This document shows positions 11,440 through 24,521 of a DNA stretch of 64,000 nucleotides, one piece after another. Positions within the stretch are counted from its first letter, which is position 1, and the number at the start of each line of letters is the position of its first letter. The translations under genes and the position numbers were made by a program. The stretch is from Antedon mediterranea (lineage: Eukaryota > Echinodermata > Crinoidea > Comatulida > Antedonidae): positions 22,912,101 to 22,976,100 of the forward strand of contig NC_092677.1 of NCBI RefSeq assembly GCF_964355755.1, written 5' to 3'. The notes beneath the pieces are model-generated. The model was not told the origin of the DNA. It saw only the letters and a program-made list of their open reading frames with translations, and searched no databases.

Positions 11440-11553
11440 ATATAAATGAATGTGCCAGTGGACCATGCCAGAATGGTGCAATTTGTGAAGATGAGGTGAA
11501 TGGGTACCAATGTATGTGTCTTGCAGGATTCCAGGGAATTCATTGTGAAATTA
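11440..11553 (+). CDS. EGF exon 4, calcium-binding type
   Basis: Starts D-I-N-E-C-A-S-G-P-C and has E-V-N-G-Y-Q-C in the Cys3-Cys4 loop, typical of cbEGF. O-glucose consensus present; O-fucose absent (Ile before Cys3). Acceptor ACTTTAG, donor GTGAGT. Confidence 0.9.
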
Positions 11554-11629
11554 GTGAGTATAATTTTCAGTATGTGATATTTGCTGACAGCAAACTACAG
11601 TCAGAAACAGTTAATTGTACATACAGTAC

Positions 11630-11910
11630 CAGGGGCGGATCCAGGATTTAACAGAGTAGGATTCTTATTTGATAGAGAGATTATACTAAGATACAGAGTA
11701 TTTGAGCTTTCCCAACTTCTGAAGGTTCTGTTCATGACTTTTAATTTCTTTTAAAATTCAAGGTTTTTCCTTCTGTCAAGGAATTATATATCTATGTTAT
11801 ATGTGGCCATTCCTTGTTTTTGTGGGGTTTACCACTAATCTTCCTGTTAAAAATATATTTTTGTTTCATTTGAAGGGGTTCGTTCGAACCCCACCAGGAT
11901 CCGCCACTGC
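11630..11910. mobile_element. hAT-like MITE
   Basis: The ends are CAGGGGCGGATCCAGGAT on the left and, inverted, CAGTGGCGGATCCTGGT on the right, the form common to non-autonomous hAT elements. The target duplication is decayed. The 4.9-kb tandem duplication starts inside this element at about 11,704, and the second copy (16,668 on) has lost ~36 bp of it. Confidence 0.65.
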
Positions 11911-12306
11911 ATACTTTTACCCCACTCACACATACAAAAATGTGACCCAATGGTTCTTTTATTTTAAAATGTGTGGAGAAACTAATAAAACAAACAAACA
12001 TAGTAAACATGCATGGGGGAAAGTTTTTTACCATTGTTCAGTAAATCTTCCCAGTTTTAGCAAGTAGTTGAAGCAAGCACACTAAAATACTAATAAAAGC
12101 ATACCCAAACAAGATATCAAACTTTTTTAAGCAATGGATATGCCATCTTTTTTGTGACTATGGGTGAACTGAGTTATTAGCTCAAAGTCCTAAACTTATA
12201 TTACGACTTAATATACTTGTAATGAAATTGATGGGGTTAGCCAACAATTTGGTTTGTAGTTTGTTTCAAATAAATGATTAAAATGAGTTATGGTTTTCAT
12301 TTTCAG

Positions 12307-12420
12307 ATATAGATGAATGTGCAGGTTCACCTTGTGCTAATGGTGGTACATGCTTAGATGGTGTTAATGGCTATTTTTGTCAGTGCGCACCTGGTTGGAC
12401 TAATTTCAACTGTGATTTTA
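12307..12420 (+). CDS. EGF exon 5, cbEGF (314-bp unit copy 1)
   Basis: [16 protein letters not shown], then L-D-G-V-N-G-Y-F-C. The third residue after Cys1 breaks the O-glucose consensus (Gly at the Ser site); the O-fucose site is intact. The domain ends with the unusual G-W-T-N-F-N-C shared by this trio. Confidence 0.92.
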
Positions 12421-12620
12421 GTAAGTACAAAAGTATACTGCGGTAATTCTACTTTGATTTTACTTACTGGAATATATTTGAAATATGGTATAGCATCGAC
12501 TCACAAAGAGTATTACTAGACTTAATATACTTGTAATGAAATTGATGGGGTTAGCCAACAATTTGGTTTGTAGTTTGTTTCAAATAAATGATTAAAATGA
12601 GTTATGGTTTTCATTTTCAG

Positions 12621-12734
12621 ATATAGATGAATGTGCAAGTTCACCTTGTCCTAATGGTGGTACATGCTTAGATGGTGTTAATGGCTATTTTTGTCAGTGC
12701 ACACCTGGTTGGACTAATTTCAACTGTGATTTTA
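12621..12734 (+). CDS. EGF exon 6, cbEGF (314-bp unit copy 2)
   Basis: Differs from exon 5 by C-A-S-S-P-C-P and C-T-P-G-W. Both O-glucose and O-fucose consensus sites are present. Acceptor TTTTCAG, donor GTAAGTAC. Confidence 0.92.
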
Positions 12735-12934
12735 GTAAGTACAAAAGTATACTGCGGTAATTCTACTTTGATTTTACTTACTGGAATATATTTGAAATAT
12801 GGTATAGCATCGACTCACAAAGAGTATTACTAGACTTAATATACTTGTAATGAAATTGATGGGGTTAGCCAACAATTTGGTTTGTAGTTTGTTTCAAATA
12901 AATGATTAAAATGAGTTATGGTTTTCATTTTCAG

Positions 12935-13048
12935 ATATAGAGGAATGTGCAAGTTCACCTTGTGCTAATGGTGGTACATGCTTAGATATTGTTAATGGCT
13001 ATTTTTGTCAGTGCGCACCTGGTTGGACTAATTTCAACTGTGATTTTA
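12935..13048 (+). CDS. EGF exon 7, cbEGF (314-bp unit copy 3)
   Basis: [16 protein letters not shown], with L-D-I-V-N-G-Y in place of L-D-G-V-N-G-Y. Calcium and sugar consensus sites are kept. Confidence 0.92.
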
Positions 13049-13248
13049 GTAAGTACAAAAGTATACTGCGGTAATTCTACTTTGATTTTACTTACTGGAA
13101 TATATTTGAAATATGGTATAGCATCGACTCACAAAGAGTATTACTAGTTTTACCCATTAAATAGTACATATTGTTATGCATAGAATGCAAAACAGTGTGG
13201 ACCAAAACATTTTGTACATACATCCTTGCCGGTTTGGTTAAAATTTAG

Positions 13249-13383
<135 letters not shown>

Positions 13384-13882
13384 TAGTTCTAAAAGTTTGC
13401 TTATTTCATAAATAATGAATGCTTTCTTTCAATGAAAAACGCTGCTCTACCATTTTTTTTACTATTTTTTTTTTGCTTACATATATTGAAGCTTCATACT
13501 TATCTATCTAGTCTATTATTTCATGTTGGTAGAAATAGTGGTTTGTGTATGTATAGTGTTTTGTTTTGGATATGCAAATTTGTTTATTTACAAATTTGCA
13601 TATTCAAATATAATGCAAATGCAACAACATTTAGGTGTTATTCTACTGTATATTATAAATCATAACATTTCATTTAATCATAGTTATTTTTATTTAAATC
13701 TTTGTATCGTAATCTTTTTTGTTCAAATTTTCTTGAAATTTGGTAAGGTTTCTATCAACGCTTTATTTGCCTTTACTTTTATTTGGAAAAAGACCACTTT
13801 GCTCAGTTAATTTTCAATGTATAGCAGTTAGTACAATGGTTTCTTGACTTTTGTTGGTGGCAAAACGTTTTCAAGCTTTTAA

Positions 13883-14226
<344 letters not shown>

Positions 14227-14344
14227 CTTATTGTGTATAGTATAAACAGGCCTTACTATGCAAATGGTTTACATAGCAAATAAGCAATTGAAGTGCCTTA
14301 ATCTTTATGGACTGTATTTATTTCAAGATTTTTTTTCTTTTAAG

Positions 14345-14458
14345 ACGATGATGAGTGCTCGAGCATGCCATGTCAAAATGGGGGTGCTTGTATTGATGCT
14401 GTTAACAGCTACACATGTGTCTGTGTGGCTGGATACACTGGAACAACTTGTGAAATCA
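14345..14458 (+). CDS. EGF exon 10, cbEGF
   Basis: Starts D-D-D-E-C-S-S-M-P-C-Q-N-G-G-A-C and ends T-T-C-E-I. O-glucose consensus present, O-fucose absent. Acceptor TTTTAAG, donor GTATGT. Confidence 0.92.
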
Positions 14459-14621
14459 GTATGTTTTTTTGTTTGTTTTTTTCTAATGTTAATTTTGTCC
14501 ATATCCTAGATTTAAACTAAACATAACACTAACAGATATTTATCAGAGACTGGTCAAACCGTCAAGTAATTATTTATCATAAAAGAACACTATTAAAATA
14601 GACTTTTCTAGTTGCTAATTT

Positions 14622-15050
14622 ATTAATTATATATATTAATATATATATTAATATATATATATATAAATCCAAAGGCAAATTACTGAAAAAAGGACAATGC
14701 TGTGGGTATCAGTGGCTGGATCTCAATGGAGATACAAAAAAAAGGCGAAAAGCTAAATCAAAACGATAAAGTAAAACAGCTAGAAAAGTTAGCAGAGCTT
14801 TTGGGCAACACTAGCTCTTCATCAGTGCAAATGAGTGTACTAATTAGATAGTATAATAAGCAGACAAATAAAAGAAATAAAATAAAGGAGGCTAGTGAGT
14901 AGAAGGTGGAAAGAGCAAGGGTAGAAAACAAAGAAGTTAGCTTGGTAGATATTTTGGAATAGAACTTTAAAAAACAGCTTAATGGTGGTTAATATTGAAA
15001 CTTAAATTGAGGTAGTCAATAACATTAATATATATATATATATATATACA

Positions 15051-15145
<95 letters not shown>

Positions 15146-15183
15146 TAATATATATATATATATATATACATTAATATATATAT
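14622..15183. repeat. TA microsatellites flanking a dispersed repeat
   Basis: TA runs lie at 14,622-14,664 and 15,024-15,183. Between them is a repeat with the words GGACAATGCTGTGGG and GGGCAACACTAGCTC and an AGAGC/GCTCT hairpin; part of it occurs inverted at 42.19-42.25 kb. The unit 2 equivalent is at 19,550-20,100 with a shorter TA run. Confidence 0.75.
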
Positions 15184-15544
15184 TCTTTATATCAAACCAA
15201 CAGTGTAAAACACCAATAACAGGTTGAAAATAAAAGCTAAACTATATATATTAATCTGTATATTTCTTTGTATTATACTTAGTTTTTTCCTGTTTGAAAT
15301 TACTGAATCTTTGAGTCATAATGGTCGCATTTATGTTTTCCTTTTTTCATATCTGTTTCTACTGTTCTTATTCGTGTTGATCAAATACATAAGCAATACA
15401 TGTTGAGTACTTATTTTGATAAACTGTTTGTTTCTTTAAAAACACCTATCAAAAATGGAAAATAAGATTTCAGTTCTGTTTCTTAACAAAGTATAAAATA
15501 AAACCAACAATAGCTTTAATTTGTAAAAATCTTTTTTTTTTCAG

Positions 15545-15658
15545 ATATTGATGAATGTGGTAGTTTCCCATGTCAGAATAATGGACAGTGTATAGATGGA
15601 ATTAATGGATATCAGTGTGTGTGTATAGTTGGATATGAAGGCATACATTGTGAAATAA
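15545..15658 (+). CDS. EGF exon 11, cbEGF
   Basis: [16 protein letters not shown] ... [13 protein letters not shown]-glucose consensus present; Gln before Cys3, so no O-fucose site. Long poly-T tract before the TTTCAG acceptor. Confidence 0.92.
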
Positions 15659-15882
15659 GTAAGAAAATTAACAGTTGTATAGACTGCAGCAGGCTTGGGC
15701 TATCAAAAGCTTTGTACACACTGCACTTTGCCAGGAAACGATGAACTATTCATGTCGGTTGGCTCAGCTTACAGCAAAACTCTTGTTTGCTCCAGTAATT
15801 GCATTATAAGAGAATTTTTAGCAGAAACAATAATTGAGTAGCTTATTCAATTGAATGTCCGCATTAAAATTATACGATGACT

Positions 15883-16073
15883 AAAGCTCTGTCTACACTT
15901 TTAAACTAGTTTGACAAAAAACGTATGACGTTCCCAAATATGGTAGTGATATGCCCAAATATGGTACTGATATTACATCATCATGTCCATATATTGAAGT
16001 GGTAAATAAAGTGAAACTGAATATATGGGCACTTCACATTTTTTGTCACATAAAGTTGTGTAGACAGAGCTTT
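15883..16073. mobile_element. MITE with 16-bp perfect inverted ends
   Basis: AAAGCTCTGTCTACAC at the left faces its exact complement GTGTAGACAGAGCTTT at the right. A TA target duplication is plausible. Copied at 20,731-20,921 by the tandem duplication. A diverged relative is at 53.86-53.97 kb. Confidence 0.7.
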
Positions 16074-16118
16074 AAAACATGGTTTATGTTTGATGACGAA
16101 TATAATTTGTTATTACAG

Positions 16119-16232
16119 ATATCAATGAATGTGCCAGTCTTCCATGTCAAAATGGGGGTTTGTGCTTGGATGGTGTTAATCAGTACACATGCCAGTGTTC
16201 TGCTGGCTGGTTTGGAACCCACTGCGAGTTAA
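16119..16232 (+). CDS. EGF exon 12, cbEGF
   Basis: [16 protein letters not shown] ... [13 protein letters not shown]-glucose consensus present, O-fucose absent. Last exon of duplication unit 1. Confidence 0.92.
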   Translation: MSMNVPVFHVKMGVCAWMVLISTHASVLLAGLEPTAS

Positions 16233-16479
16233 GTAAGTTGCATACTTTATGTCAAACTTTAGTCTCATCACCCAAGTCTTCTGGTAATCATGGCAATATT
16301 TTGAATCTGTTTTGTATTTACAAAAAAATAATCTTGATACTGTATAATTTTACCATTATTTTAGTTTTAATACTAGTCTCATTATGGTTAACCAAAGACG
16401 AAAAATTTATTTACGACAATTTATTGACATATTCTATGCTTGGAAAATGCCTGTAAATGCTGATTATTTGTTATAAGAT

Positions 16480-16667
16480 AGCAAATTCGGAATGAAATGA
16501 TATCAGCAAGAACATATTAGCGTGTAGAAGAAATTTGAATATGTGAAATATTGATGTGCGTCCTTTTAAATGTGATGAACTATTACGCAAAAGATGAAAA
16601 TACGATATTTTTTATTTAACTGGCCATATGATAACGTCACAACATCCGATTGGCAAAATGTTCACAT
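16480..16667. repeat. Truncated dispersed repeat at the duplication junction
   Basis: It starts like the repeats at 9,265 and 21,328 (CATATTAGCGTGTAGAAG word) but is cut at 16,667, where duplication unit 2 begins. Confidence 0.8.
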
Positions 16668-17234
16668 GAGCTTTCCCAACTTCTGAAGGTTCTGTTCATG
16701 ACTTTTAATTTCTTTTAAAATTCAAGGTTTTTCCTTCTGTCAAGGAATTATATATCTATGTTATATGTGGCCATTCCTTGTTTTTGTGGGGTTTACCACT
16801 AATCTTTTAGTTCGAACCCCACCAGGATCCGCCACTGCATACTTTTACCCCACTCACACATACAAAAATGTGACCCAATGGTTCTTTTATTTTAAAATGT
16901 GTGGAGAAACTAATAAAACAAACAAACATAGTAAACATGCATGGGGGAAAGTTTTTTACCATTGTTCAGTAAATCTTCCCAGTTTTAGCAAGTAGTTGAA
17001 GCAAGCACACTAAAATACTAATAAAAGCATACCCAAACAAGATATCAAACTTTTTTAAGCAATGGATATGCCATCTTTTTTGTGACTATGGGTGAACTGA
17101 GTTATTAGCTCAAAGTCCTAAACTTATATTACGACTTAATATACTTGTAATGAAATTGATGGGGTTAGCCAACAATTTGGTTTGTAGTTTGTTTCAAATA
17201 AATGATTAAAATGAGTTATGGTTTTCATTTTCAG

Positions 17235-17348
17235 ATATAGATGAATGTGCAGGTTCACCTTGTGCTAATGGTGGTACATGCTTAGATGGTGTTAATGGCT
17301 ATTTTTGTCAGTGCGCACCTGGTTGGACTAATTTCAACTGTGATTTTA
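17235..17348 (+). CDS. EGF exon 13 (duplicate of exon 5)
   Basis: I see no base difference from 12,307-12,420, and intron boundaries are the same. Confidence 0.9.
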
Positions 17349-17548
17349 GTAAGTACAAAAGTATACTGCGGTAATTCTACTTTGATTTTACTTACTGGAA
17401 TATATTTGAAATATGGTATAGCATCGACTCACAAAGAGTATTACTAGACTTAATATACTTGTAATGAAATTGATGGGGTTAGCCAACAATTTGGTTTGTA
17501 GTTTGTTTCAAATAAATGATTAAAATGAGTTATGGTTTTCATTTTCAG

Positions 17549-17662
17549 ATATAGATGAATGTGCAAGTTCACCTTGTCCTAATGGTGGTACATGCTTAGA
17601 TGGTGTTAATAGCTATTTTTGTCAGTGCACACCTGGTTGGACTAATTTCAACTGTGATTTTA
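17549..17662 (+). CDS. EGF exon 14 (duplicate of exon 6)
   Basis: One coding change from exon 6: GGC to AGC, turning N-G-Y into N-S-Y before Cys4. Ser is common at this position in cbEGFs, so function is probably retained. Confidence 0.9.
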
Positions 17663-17862
17663 GTAAGTACAAAAGTATACTGCGGTAATTCTACTTTGAT
17701 TTTACTTACTGGAATATATTTGAAATATGGTATAGCATCGACTCACAAAGAGTATTACTAGACTTAATATACTTGTAATGAAATTGATGGGGTTAGCCAA
17801 CAATTTGGTTTGTAGTTTGTTTCAAATAAATGATTAAAATGAGTTATGGTTTTCATTTTCAG

Positions 17863-17976
17863 ATATAGAGGAATGTGCAAGTTCACCTTGTGCTAATGGT
17901 GGTACATGCTTAGATATTGTTAATGGCTATTTTTGTCAGTGCGCACCTGGTTGGACTAATTTCAACTGTGATTTTA
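17863..17976 (+). CDS. EGF exon 15 (duplicate of exon 7)
   Basis: Matches 12,935-13,048, including the distinctive L-D-I-V loop. Confidence 0.9.
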
Positions 17977-18176
17977 GTAAGTACAAAAGTATACTGCGGT
18001 AATTCTACTTTGATTTTACTTACTGGAATATATTTGAAATATGGTATAGCATCGACTCACAAAGAGTATTACTAGTTTTACCCATTAAATAGTACATATT
18101 GTTATGCATAGAATGCAAAACAGTGTGGACCAAAACATTTTGTACATACATCCTTGCCGGTTTGGTTAAAATTTAG

Positions 18177-18311
<135 letters not shown>

Positions 18312-18810
18312 TAGTTCTAAAAGTTTGCTTATTTCATAAATAATGAATGCTTTCTTTCAATGAAAAACGCTGCTCTACCATTTTTTTTACTATTTTTTTT
18401 TTGCTTACATATATTGAAGCTTCATACTTATCTATCTAGTCTATTATTTCATGTTGGTAGAAATAGTGGTTTGTGTATGTATAGTGTTTTGTTTTGGATA
18501 TGCAAATTTGTTTATTTACAAATTTGCATATTCAAATATAATGCAAATGCAACAACATTTAGGTGTTATTCTACTGTATATTATAAATCATAACATTTCA
18601 TTTAATCATAGTTATTTTTATTTAAATCTTTGTATCGTAATCTTTTTTGTTCAAATTTTCTTGAAATTTGGTAAGGTTTCTATCAACGCTTTATTTGCCT
18701 TTACTTTTATTTGGAAAAAGACCACTTTGCTCAGTTAATTTTCAATGTATAGCAGTTAGTACAATGGTTTCTTGACTTTTGTTGGTGGCAAAACGTTTTC
18801 AAGCTTTTAA

Positions 18811-19035
<225 letters not shown>

Positions 19036-19272
19036 TGATGGATTATTCAAACTGAGTGGCAAAGGCGTTAAGACAATGGAACCATAATTTCGTAACCATA
19101 ACATCGACAAAGGTTTGTTTATGTCCTTGCTTCGCGTCCTAGTGCAAACCAAGCCTTATTGTGTATAGTATAAACAGGCCTTACTATGCAAATGGTTTAC
19201 ATAGCAAATAAGCAATTGAAGTGCCTTAATCCTTATGGACTGTATTTATTTCAAGATTTTTTTTCTTTTAAG

Positions 19273-19386
19273 ACGATGATGAGTGCTCGAGCATGCCATG
19301 TCAAAATGGGGGTGCTTGTATTGATGCTGTTAACAGCTACACATGTGTCTGTGTGGCTGGATACACTGGAACAACTTGTGAAATCA
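19273..19386 (+). CDS. EGF exon 18 (duplicate of exon 10)
   Basis: Matches 14,345-14,458. The upstream intron has one C/T difference. Confidence 0.9.
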
Positions 19387-19978
19387 GTATGTTTTTTTGT
19401 TTGTTTTTTTCTAATGTTAATTTTGTCCATATCCTAGATTGAAACTAAACATAACACTAACAGATATTTATCAGAGACTGGTCAAACCGTCAAGTAATTA
19501 TTTATCATAAAAGAACACTATTAAAATAGACTTTTCTAGTTGCTAATTTATTAATTATATATATTAATATATATATTAATATATATATATATAAATCCAA
19601 AGGCAAATTACTGAAAAAAGGACAATGCTGTGGGTATCAGTGGCTGGATCTCAATGGAGATACAAAAAAAAGGCGAAAAGCTAAATCAAAACGATAAAGT
19701 AAAACAGCTAGAAAAGTTAGCAGAGCTTTTGGGCAACACTAGCTCTTCATCAGTGCAAATGAGTGTACTAATTAGATAGTATAATAAGCAGACAAATAAA
19801 AGAAATAAAATAAAGGAGGCTAGTGAGTAGAAGGTGGAAAGAGCAAGGGTAGAAAACAAAGAAGTTAGCTTGGTAGATATTTTGGAATAGAACTTTAAAA
19901 AACAGCTTAATGGTGGTTAATATTGAAACTTAAATTGAGGTAGTCAATAACATTAATATATATATATATATATATACA

Positions 19979-20055
<77 letters not shown>

Positions 20056-20392
20056 TAATATATATATATATATATATATACATTAATATATATATATATT
20101 AATCTGTATATTTCTTTGTATTATACTTAGTTTTTTCCTGTTTGAAATTACTGAATCTTTGAGTCATAATGGTCGCATTTATGTTTTCCTTTTTTCATAT
20201 CTGTTTCTACTGTTCTTATTCGTGTTGATCAAATACATAAGCAATACATGTTGAGTACTTATTTTGATAAACTGTTTGTTTCTTTAAAAACACCTATCAA
20301 AAATGGAAAATAAGATTTCAGTTCTGTTTCTTAACAAAGTATAAAATAAAACCAACAATAGCTTTAATTTGTAAAAATCTTTTTTTTTTCAG

Positions 20393-20506
20393 ATATTGAT
20401 GAATGTGGTAGTTTCCCATGTCAGAATAATGGACAGTGTATAGATGGAATTAATGGATATCAGTGTGTGTGTATAGTTGGATATGAAGGCATACATTGTG
20501 AAATAA
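20393..20506 (+). CDS. EGF exon 19 (duplicate of exon 11)
   Basis: Matches 15,545-15,658. The offset to unit 1 changes from 4,928 to 4,848 because the preceding TA array is shorter. Confidence 0.9.
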
Positions 20507-20966
20507 GTAAGAAAATTAACAGTTGTATAGACTGCAGCAGGCTTGGGCTATCAAAAGCTTTGTACACACTGCACTTTGCCAGGAAACGATGAACTATTCA
20601 TGTCGGTTGGCTCAGCTTACAGCAAAACTCTTGTTTGCTCCAGTAATTGCATTATAAGAGAATTTTTAGCAGAAACAATAATTGAGTAGCTTATTCAATT
20701 GAATGTCCGCATTAAAATTATACGATGACTAAAGCTCTGTCTACACTTTTAAACTAGTTTGACAAAAAACGTATGACGTTCCCAAATATGGTAGTGATAT
20801 GCCCAAATATGGTACTGATATTACATCATCATGTCCATATATTGAAGTGGTAAATAAAGTGAAACTGAATATATGGGCACTTCACATTTTTTGTCACATA
20901 AAGTTGTGTAGACAGAGCTTTAAAACATGGTTTATGTTTGATGACGAATATAATTTGTTATTACAG

Positions 20967-21080
20967 ATATCAATGAATGTGCCAGTCTTCCATGTCAAAA
21001 TGGGGGTTTGTGCTTGGATGGTGTTAATCAGTACACATGCCAGTGTTCTGCTGGCTGGTTTGGAACCCACTGCGAGTTAA
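20967..21080 (+). CDS. EGF exon 20 (duplicate of exon 12)
   Basis: Matches 16,119-16,232. Confidence 0.9.
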   Translation: MSMNVPVFHVKMGVCAWMVLISTHASVLLAGLEPTAS

Positions 21081-21324
21081 GTAAGTTGCATACTTTATGT
21101 CAAACTTTAGTCTCATCACCCAAGTCTTCTGGTAATCATGGCAATATTTTGAATCTGTTTTGTATTTACAAAAAAATAATCTTGATACTGTATAATTTTA
21201 CCATTATTTTAGTTTTAATACTAGTCTCATTATGGTTAACCAAAGACGAAAAATTTATTTACGACAATTTATTGACATATTCTATGCTTGGAAAATGCCT
21301 GTAAATGCTGATTATTTGTTATAA

Positions 21325-23050
21325 GATAGCAAATTCGGAATGAAATGATATCAGCAAGAACATATTAGCGTGTAGAAGAAATTTGAATATGTGAAATATT
21401 GATGTGCGTCCTTTTAAATGTGATGAACTATTACGCAAAAGATGAAAATACGATATTTTTTATTTAACTGGCCATATGATAACGTCACAACATCCGATTG
21501 GCAAAATGTTCACATGATTTCTTATCTACAATTCAATAGCTTCCAGAAAACGTTTTAATCGTGATTATCACATTTCATTTGTACGAGCTATAACAGATTA
21601 AAATTTACTGTAAAGATGAAATTAATGACCCACGTAATTTAAATTTTTAGGCATGATGACATCATAAAAATTAAAATATTTTTAACTCATGCGAAAGATA
21701 GTTGATTGACCTACATAATATTAAAATCTCGGAGAAAATGGAATACGGATAAGTGGAGATGCGCTCTATTAAATGTGATAAGCTATGACGAAAGATACAA
21801 AAATCCTATATTTTATATTCGGATGGCCATACGATGATGTCACAATGTCCGGTTAGCCATAATAATGCATGATCCGATATCTACAACTTATCTACTTCCA
21901 GAATATGTAATAAAAATAATTTTAACCGTTTAGTTCAGAAACTACAACTTTTTAAAAAAAGGCATAATTTTGACGAATTTTTGAACTTTTTTATCAAAAA
22001 CGTGCGCAAATTATCCAATTCGACGTGCTCGTATGATGTAATTTTAAGTCAAAATTGTTTAAAAGTTAGTAAAATTACTAGAAAAGGCTAGAAAAACATA
22101 AATCATGCAAAAAAGTATGTTTTTAACGATACGTTCAAACAGCGCGTATAAAAATTTGCGCGCACGTGGGAATTTTTGATATGCTCAAAATGACAAGAAA
22201 CGCGTAGGAAGTTGAATAGAAATTGATTTTTCGCATTTCAAAATTGTAAACGCGCGTGCGCGCGTAACTTCGTGTAAAACATGCCATTTTTAGTGCACAA
22301 AAAGTTAGCGCAAGATATAAATTAAACTTTTGCTAAGTTTCAATTTAAATTGTTATATGGTTTTCAATCTATGTTAAATACGCGAAATTCATAGAATCGC
22401 GCGTAAGTCATGTTGCGCATTTCTGACGTCATTCACAATAGGAGGTGCACAACTTCACGTGAATGCCCATATGTTGCCAAAGTTATGAAATGTTTTGTTT
22501 ACAAGTTTTTGAGATACGCGAGACACAAAAATGGAGGAGAAATGCGCGTGCGCGCGTAAGTTCTTGTAAAACATGCCATTTTTAGTACACAAAAAGTTGA
22601 CCCTTGATAAGAATTAACCTTACACCAAGTTTCAATTAATAATCACTTTTAGTTTTTATCGTATGATAAATCATTTTAATTTATAAAATCGCGCGCAAGT
22701 CACGTTGCGCAACTCTGACGTCATTCAAAAATAAGAGGTGCACAACTTCACGTAAATGTCCATATGATGACAAAGTTATGAAATATTATGTTTACAAGTT
22801 TTTGAGATACGCGAGACACAAAAATGGAGGAGAAAGAAAGAAGAATAATATAAAGAAAAAAAAGATCCAGGAAGGTTACAAGGAGTTATCCGCTCAATGC
22901 GGATAACTAATAATACAGAAAAAAAAAAAAAAAAAATATTGATCCACTACAATCACAAGGAGTTATCCGCTACTAAGCGGATAACTAAAAAAATAAAGAT
23001 TTCATACAATAACAATAGGTGATCATTTAGATTCTAAATGATCACCTAAT
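21325..23050. repeat. Hairpin-bearing dispersed repeat, copy 3 (longest)
   Basis: A full-length relative of the 9.2-10.8 kb element. It has two internal GAGATACGCGAGACAC blocks and two terminal-type hairpins GTTATCCGC/GCGGATAAC (22,883-22,909 and 22,960-22,986). A third, unrelated hairpin follows (GGTGATCATTTAGA/TCTAAATGATCACC, 23,019-23,047). No coding region seen. Confidence 0.65.
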
Positions 23051-23051
23051 T

Positions 23052-24010
23052 AAAGAGAGGAAGGAATATGATAAATGTAAAAGACCTGTCAGATGATACA
23101 TAACAAGAAGTAATACACTTGTGGGTAAAATTTGTGCTACTAACTACTGTAGGTGTTGAAATAAACTTTTTTAGGATGTGTGGCAGTGGCACTAACAATT
23201 TGTTTTCTGTTTAGTTTGTTATTGTTTTATGGTATAGATTCTCTTAGAATAGATAGAGTCTCAATGAATTACATTTTGTCGTGAGGTGGTTTCCCGAATG
23301 ATCGTAAAATAAAAAACGGTACTGGGTATGACCAACTAGCGTTCTTGTCACCAACTAGTCATCCATTCATAGAAGTACTGATGTAGTAGCCTACCTGTAC
23401 GGTGACCATAGAATGTGACCCGAGACATGACTAACTACGACTTTTAGTTGATAGAAGATTGAAAAAAGTGTTAAGAAGAGTTGTACTGTATGTGGATGTA
23501 TAATGAAATTATGTCAATAATGTTTACACACTAGCCTAGTAGGCATATAAATAGTAATGTTTGTTAGTAAAAATAATTTTGAGTTAATAAGAATAAGATA
23601 TAAGGAAGAAAAGCAAAGAGACTATGGAGCGGCTATTCCTGAATATACAATACTAAGTATCGCAGTTTTAAATTATAAATTTTAGGCAATCTTGTCAAAG
23701 GTCAAGCGCCTATAGCCTGCCACGTTTCGATATTCAATATTGAACTTGACCTGACATGGTTCCATGGTATCTTTATATGAAAATGGTTTCATTTGTTTTT
23801 TCTCTGTTTTTGGCTGCCCATTTCTTTTTATTGTAAAACTTTTTCTATTTAGTTACGACAGTCTGCTCATCTTCTCCTTGTTTAAATGGTGGAGTTTGTT
23901 CAATCACCTCCACCAATGGATACTTCTGTAGCTGCGTATCTGGTTACACAGGAATACGGTGTCAGACCGGTAAGTGTTACTATCAGAATTTGACAACAAA
24001 GACTGAATAA
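23052..24010 (+). repeat. Segmental copy B of an EGF-exon block
   Basis: Near-identical to 4,845-5,818 (copy A), about 18 kb away in the same orientation. Its exon has intact splice sites, so it may be nearer the functional source. Confidence 0.8.
23853..23969 (+). CDS. EGF exon 21 (cassette type)
   Basis: 117 nt: T-T-V-C-S-S-S-P-C-L-N-G-G-V-C, S-T-N-G-Y-F-C-S-C, ending G-I-R-C-Q-T. Not calcium-binding. O-glucose consensus present. Donor ACCG|GTAAGTG. Confidence 0.88.
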
Positions 24011-24145
24011 TAGTTATTTAATTTTAGTTATAGAAATTTCTTACCATATTCCTTTCATTTTCTTGTTTAAATGTTTTGAATTCTGTCATGTTATTTATTT
24101 TACCATTCAGTCTTTTCCTCAGTTTCATCAGACTTTTTACATTTT

Positions 24146-24520
24146 ATTTTAAGTGGTATTAAAAAATACCGTACTAAATACGGTATTTACTTGAAACAGG
24201 GCCATAGAATATCCCTGTTCAAGCCAACCTATCAACTTTTCCAAAACCAGGATGTTATAAACGTCTAAAAGGTCCAAATGCATTATGAGAATGAGACTTT
24301 TCGAAGATATGACCATTTGAGCCAGCTTAATGATGTGTCGATAATTTGCGATTTATATTTAATTTCAACAAGTGTTGACTTCAATAATTTGACTTGAAAG
24401 GTATTCCTTATCATCACTGCAGAGCCATCACGGAAGGAATTGTCCTACTTTTTTATTCAGATGAACTAGATGATAGCTGTAACTCTAAGATTAAAGCATC
24501 AATCTCAATTACTTTATACT
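24146..24520 (+). repeat. EGF-cassette upstream repeat, copy at 24.15 kb
   Basis: Near-identical to 26,565-26,935. It contains the TACCGTACTAAATACGGTA hairpin and the AGATGAACTAGATGA word, then is interrupted at 24,522 by the CTAGAGGG palindromic element. Confidence 0.75.
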
Positions 24521-24521
24521 A

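Larger units (their letters stand above)
12207..13149 (+). repeat. 314-bp exon-intron unit, three tandem copies
   Basis: Copies begin at 12,207, 12,521 and 12,835 (ACTTAATATACTTG start). Each holds an acceptor, one EGF exon and a donor, and the intron sequence is nearly identical in all three. The same triplet recurs at 17,135-18,077 inside unit 2. Confidence 0.92.

Noticed and set aside
11801-12067. 88-codon open frame beside EGF exon 5
   Set aside because: It covers a hAT-like MITE and plain intron. The unit 2 version is shortened without concern for frame.
14780-14830. Hammerhead ribozyme (CTGATGA with a following AAAA-GCTC on the minus strand)
   Set aside because: The AGAGC/GCTCT stem encloses the purine core in the wrong order, and the needed GAAA and closing stems are missing.
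15224-15406. Open frame rich in Phe/Leu, possible membrane peptide
   Set aside because: It lies in a TA-rich intron inside the duplicated block. The hydrophobicity follows from T-rich sequence, and unit 2 has part of it deleted.
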